A DNA stretch of 8,002 nucleotides from Chloroflexota bacterium (GTDB lineage Bacteria > Chloroflexota > Dehalococcoidia > UBA1151 > UBA1328). Location of the stretch: NCBI GenBank assembly GCA_002687335.1, contig NYZY01000088.1:1-8002 (forward strand), in the 5' to 3' direction. The position numbers were made by a program, and so were the translations under genes. Positions 5,648 through 8,002 of the stretch are shown piece after piece; position 1 is the first letter of the stretch; each line of letters begins with the position of its first letter. The notes beneath the pieces are model-generated. The model was not told the origin of the DNA. It searched no databases and saw only the letters and a list, made by a program, of their open reading frames with translations.

Positions 5648-6539
5648 ATGCTTGACGCCGCATCTCGTATAACTCAGGAGTTAAAGCAGATGAATGAGGA
5701 GTCAAAATCACATTGTCAAGACTCCAAAGTCTAGATCCTTCATCAAGTGGCTCTACAGCCGTGGCATCTAAAGCTGCTCCAGCAAGATGACCTGATTCCA
5801 ACGCATCACACATGGCATCTTCATCAACGATCTCACCTCGAGAAATAACGATGATATAACTTCCTTTAGGCATCAAAGCTATTCGACGAGCGTCAATCGA
5901 GTTCCGAGTGTTTTCAAGAACTGGTGCAGCGATCACCAGAAAGTTAGATATTCGACAGAGATCATCCATTCGATCTAGGTTCCAACACTCACGTACGCTA
6001 GCAGGAATATTGGATGGGCCCGGATCGATTGCGAAGGTCGTCGTACCGAAGGCAGCGACGCGATCTGCAACCGCCCTTCCGATCGCACCAAGACCGAATA
6101 TACCAACCGTTGTGCCAGTTAATTCAGTTATACGGGAGGCATACTTTTGCGTATCCCATATTTTCTTTTTGCGATCTTCAAATGCCTCTTGAAACCGGTG
6201 CGTCAAACCGATCATGGCACCTATGACGTGGTCTCCCATCGACGTGACATGGGTTCCAGGAGCATTGGTGATGGGTACGTTTGAGTCAACGATGTTTTTA
6301 TAAGCGACAATCTTGTCGATTCCCATTCCGGGGCAGGCAATCCATTTTAGTTGACGCGCTGCAGAAAACGCCTGATCATCAGGCCACCCGAAAAAGACAT
6401 CGGCATCACGAATCGCCTCTTTATGCTCGATGGGGTCATACGCAGCTATAAAATCGATTTCTGGAAACGTGTCAATTAATTCATCGACGTATTGAATCCC
6501 AACATGATCAGTGCCTATAACTACCTTAAATTTCGCCAT
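5574..6539 (-). CDS. D-isomer-specific 2-hydroxyacid dehydrogenase (NAD-dependent)
   Basis: A 321-residue enzyme that would interconvert a D-2-hydroxy acid and a 2-oxo acid with NAD(P)H. The Rossmann motif TVGIFGLGAIGRAVADRVAAFG occupies about 144-165, and Asp172 at the end of the next strand suggests NAD preference. The catalytic triad is visible: Arg234 in VISRGEIVDEDA, Glu263 in LDATAVEPLDEGSRLW and His282 in ILTPHSSALTPE. ISRGEIVDE replaces the more usual NxxRGxxVDE, a tolerated change. Length is normal for the family. The start ATG at 6539 has GGAG (minus strand, 6547-6550) seven bases upstream. It converges on the methyltransferase with a 47-bp gap and is divergent from uvrB. Hydroxypyruvate, glyoxylate or phosphoglycerate-like substrates are possible. 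Pairing with an HpaI-type aldolase, which makes or uses 2-oxo acids, is suggestive but does not identify the substrate. Confidence 0.92.
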   Translation of the reverse strand: MAKFKVVIGTDHVGIQYVDELIDTFPEIDFIAAYDPIEHKEAIRDADVFFGWPDDQAFSAARQLKWIACPGMGIDKIVAYKNIVDSNVPITNAPGTHVTSMGDHVIGAMIGLTHRFQEAFEDRKKKIWDTQKYASRITELTGTTVGIFGLGAIGRAVADRVAAFGTTTFAIDPGPSNIPASVRECWNLDRMDDLCRISNFLVIAAPVLENTRNSIDARRIALMPKGSYIIVISRGEIVDEDAMCDALESGHLAGAALDATAVEPLDEGSRLWSLDNVILTPHSSALTPELYEMRRQAFKANLRKFSAGEPLENVCDKTAGF

Positions 6540-6660
6540 CGCAATTCTCCAGTTATTTTTTTGGCAAGTCCAAATAATCTCACATCATGCAGAATGCGCA
6601 AATGATCAACAAACAAAATTTCGGGAAAATAGTCGATTCATTAACCGAACAAGTAATAAA

Positions 6661-6676
6661 AACCTAACAACCTAAC
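6661..6676. repeat. Tandem 8-bp direct repeat AACCTAAC x 2
   Basis: Two exact adjacent copies lie about 55-70 bases upstream of the uvrB start. Short direct repeats at this distance can be binding sites for a regulator, but two copies of 8 bp could also be chance. Confidence 0.6.
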
Positions 6677-6718
6677 TATTTCCGATAGATCAAATTCATG
6701 TCGAGGTTCAGTACAGAG

Positions 6719-6724
6719 TAAAAT
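6719..6724 (+). promoter_or_regulatory. Possible -10 box of uvrB, leaderless arrangement
   Basis: TAAAAT ends six bases before the uvrB ATG (6731), and no clear Shine-Dalgarno sequence precedes that ATG. This spacing is what a leaderless mRNA would show. A -35 is poor (TTCATG at 6695-6700, spacer 18). Confidence 0.3.
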
Positions 6725-6730
6725 TCCTAC

Positions 6731-8002
6731 ATGCCAAATACCACTGGACAATTTGTAATAGAAGCCAGTTTCAAGCCAACCGGTGATCAACCAGCAGCCA
6801 TAGAGGCGCTTTCGGATGGATTAAAAAGACAACTCCACCACCAAACGCTACTGGGTGTAACTGGATCGGGTAAAACTTTCACAATGGCTAAGATCATAGA
6901 GGAGGTGCAGCGTCCAACCCTCGTTATCGCACACAATAAAACACTAGCTGCGCAACTTTCATCGGAATTCCAAGACTTTTTCCCAAATAACTCGGTTCAG
7001 TATTTCGTTAGTTACTACGACTACTACCAACCAGAAGCCTACATTCCACAATCTGACACGTTCATCGAAAAAGAATCCGATGTAAACGAAGAAATCGACC
7101 GACTACGCCATGCTGCGACCCGTGCGGTCTTAACGCGACGCGACACTTTGATAGTCGCAAGCGTGTCCTGCATTTACGGTTTAGGGTCCCCCGAGGAATA
7201 CAGATCTGTAGTTCTTAGTCTAAAAAAGGGAGAAGAACCTGGGCTTCGTCGTGTCGTCCGAAAATTAATCGACATGTACTACGAACGAAACGACATGGAA
7301 ATGATTCGAGGACGCTTCCGACTTCGAGGTGACACGCTGGAAATCATGCCTGCGTATGAGGAATTGGCCGTGAGAGTACAGTTTTTTGGTGACGAGATTG
7401 AGCGAATCATTGAGTTAGATCCATTGACAGGTGAAGTGCTTGCAGAACTTGAGCAAATCGATATCTTCCCTGGTAAGCATTTCGTTACTCCCGAAGATGA
7501 ATTGAAAGAAGCTTTAAAAGATATCGAGGAAGAGCTCGTTGAGCGTCTCGACCAGCTTAGATCTGCCGGTAAATTATTAGAAGCGCAACGACTTGAACAA
7601 CGAACTCATTTTGATCTCGAAATGCTTAGAGAGACGGGATCGTGCCCTGGCGTAGAGAATTATTCTCGACCATTAGGACGGCGCCCCCCCGGTTCTGCAC
7701 CATGGACACTACTCGACTACTTCCCAGACGATTTCCTCATCTTCATTGATGAATCCCATATAACCCTGCCACAAATCCGTGGCATGTATAAGGGTGATAT
7801 CTCTCGCAAAACAAATCTTGTCGATTACGGTTTCAGGTTACCTTCAGCAATTGACAATCGACCTCTTGCCTTTGAAGAATTCGAAGATCGGGTAAATCAG
7901 ATCGTCTACGTATCTGCTACTCCAGGCTCATACGAAAGTACACACGAAGAACAACGAGTCGAGCAGGTCATCCGGCCAACAGGGCTAGTTGATCCTGAAA
8001 TC
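6731..8002 (+). CDS. uvrB: Excinuclease ABC subunit B (3' end outside window)
   Basis: The open frame runs from the ATG at 6731 through the right edge, giving 424 residues of a protein normally about 660-700 long. UvrB is the DNA helicase-like damage-verification subunit of nucleotide excision repair. It is loaded by UvrA, opens DNA around the lesion and recruits UvrC. Visible motifs are [11 protein letters not shown] (14-24), Walker A GVTGSGKT (42-49), [13 protein letters not shown] (64-76), and the lesion-probing beta-hairpin region [20 protein letters not shown] (95-114). Next come [16 protein letters not shown] (142-157), Walker B IDESH (339-343), [14 protein letters not shown] (366-379) and [11 protein letters not shown] (392-402). 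All are well kept; no frameshift is seen. The C-terminal helicase half and the UvrC-binding coiled coil lie beyond the window. A run of seven C (7684-7690) sits inside the reading frame. The transcript start may coincide with the ATG. Confidence 0.97.
   Translation, partial: MPNTTGQFVIEASFKPTGDQPAAIEALSDGLKRQLHHQTLLGVTGSGKTFTMAKIIEEVQRPTLVIAHNKTLAAQLSSEFQDFFPNNSVQYFVSYYDYYQPEAYIPQSDTFIEKESDVNEEIDRLRHAATRAVLTRRDTLIVASVSCIYGLGSPEEYRSVVLSLKKGEEPGLRRVVRKLIDMYYERNDMEMIRGRFRLRGDTLEIMPAYEELAVRVQFFGDEIERIIELDPLTGEVLAELEQIDIFPGKHFVTPEDELKEALKDIEEELVERLDQLRSAGKLLEAQRLEQRTHFDLEMLRETGSCPGVENYSRPLGRRPPGSAPWTLLDYFPDDFLIFIDESHITLPQIRGMYKGDISRKTNLVDYGFRLPSAIDNRPLAFEEFEDRVNQIVYVSATPGSYESTHEEQRVEQVIRPTGLVDPEI

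Larger units (their letters stand above)
6540..6730. promoter_or_regulatory. Divergent promoter region between dehydrogenase and uvrB
   Basis: A 191-bp AT-rich gap. It contains ATTCATTAACCGA (6636-6648), also found upstream of the aminotransferase at 3731-3743, and an exact tandem pair AACCTAAC AACCTAAC (6661-6676). TAAAAT at 6719-6724 is a 5 of 6 match to a -10 box placed right before the uvrB ATG. No recognisable LexA site of the E. coli (CTG-N10-CAG) or Gram-positive (GAAC-N4-GTTC) kind was found by eye. Confidence 0.45.

Noticed and set aside
7684..7690. Run of seven C inside uvrB as a phase-variation site
   Set aside because: uvrB is a housekeeping repair gene, the flanking protein sequence is in frame and well conserved, and seven bases is short for a contingency tract.

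Overview
This window carries six protein genes on both strands, plus intergenic sequence with a few structured elements. It looks like ordinary bacterial chromosome: there is no transposase, integrase, phage gene, CRISPR array, tRNA or rRNA. G+C looks moderate, in the mid 40s by eye. TTG and possibly GTG starts occur, and Shine-Dalgarno signals are mixed. UvrB, an FtsZ-fold protein, an HpcH/HpaI aldolase, a D-2-hydroxyacid dehydrogenase and a class I aminotransferase are consistent with a free-living bacterium. The protein style suggested an uncultivated marine lineage such as Chloroflexota (SAR202-like), but that is only an impression, and only a search of UvrB could settle it.

Left part (1-2196). 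A 5'-truncated gene enters from the left edge. It encodes a membrane segment, a GAF-like sensor region and a C-terminal OmpR/PhoB-type winged helix, so it is probably a membrane-tethered one-component transcription regulator. Its reading frame is open from base 1, so the TTG at 178 is not its real start. It converges on a minus-strand gene for a highly divergent FtsZ/tubulin-fold protein. That protein keeps the Rossmann-like start and the FtsZ core, but the glycine-rich GTP signature loop and the catalytic T7 loop are degraded. A 10-bp perfect hairpin lies between the two stop codons.

Middle (2197-3948). A 326-bp intergenic stretch holds a perfect 3 x 12-bp tandem repeat. A plausible plus-strand promoter precedes the repeat and a terminator-like hairpin follows it, so it could be a small RNA. 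Next is a minus-strand class I PLP aminotransferase with a TTG start, and then a 265-bp divergent promoter region.

Right part (3949-8002). An HpcH/HpaI-type aldolase and a class I SAM methyltransferase form a tight plus-strand pair. They converge on a minus-strand D-2-hydroxyacid dehydrogenase. Together with the aminotransferase, these genes suggest metabolism of 2-oxo and 2-hydroxy acids, though the substrates cannot be read from the sequence. Divergent from the dehydrogenase is uvrB, which runs off the right edge after 424 codons.

The strongest candidate for something undescribed is the FtsZ-like protein with an apparently inactivated GTPase site. The candidate small RNA and the membrane-GAF-winged-helix regulator come next.
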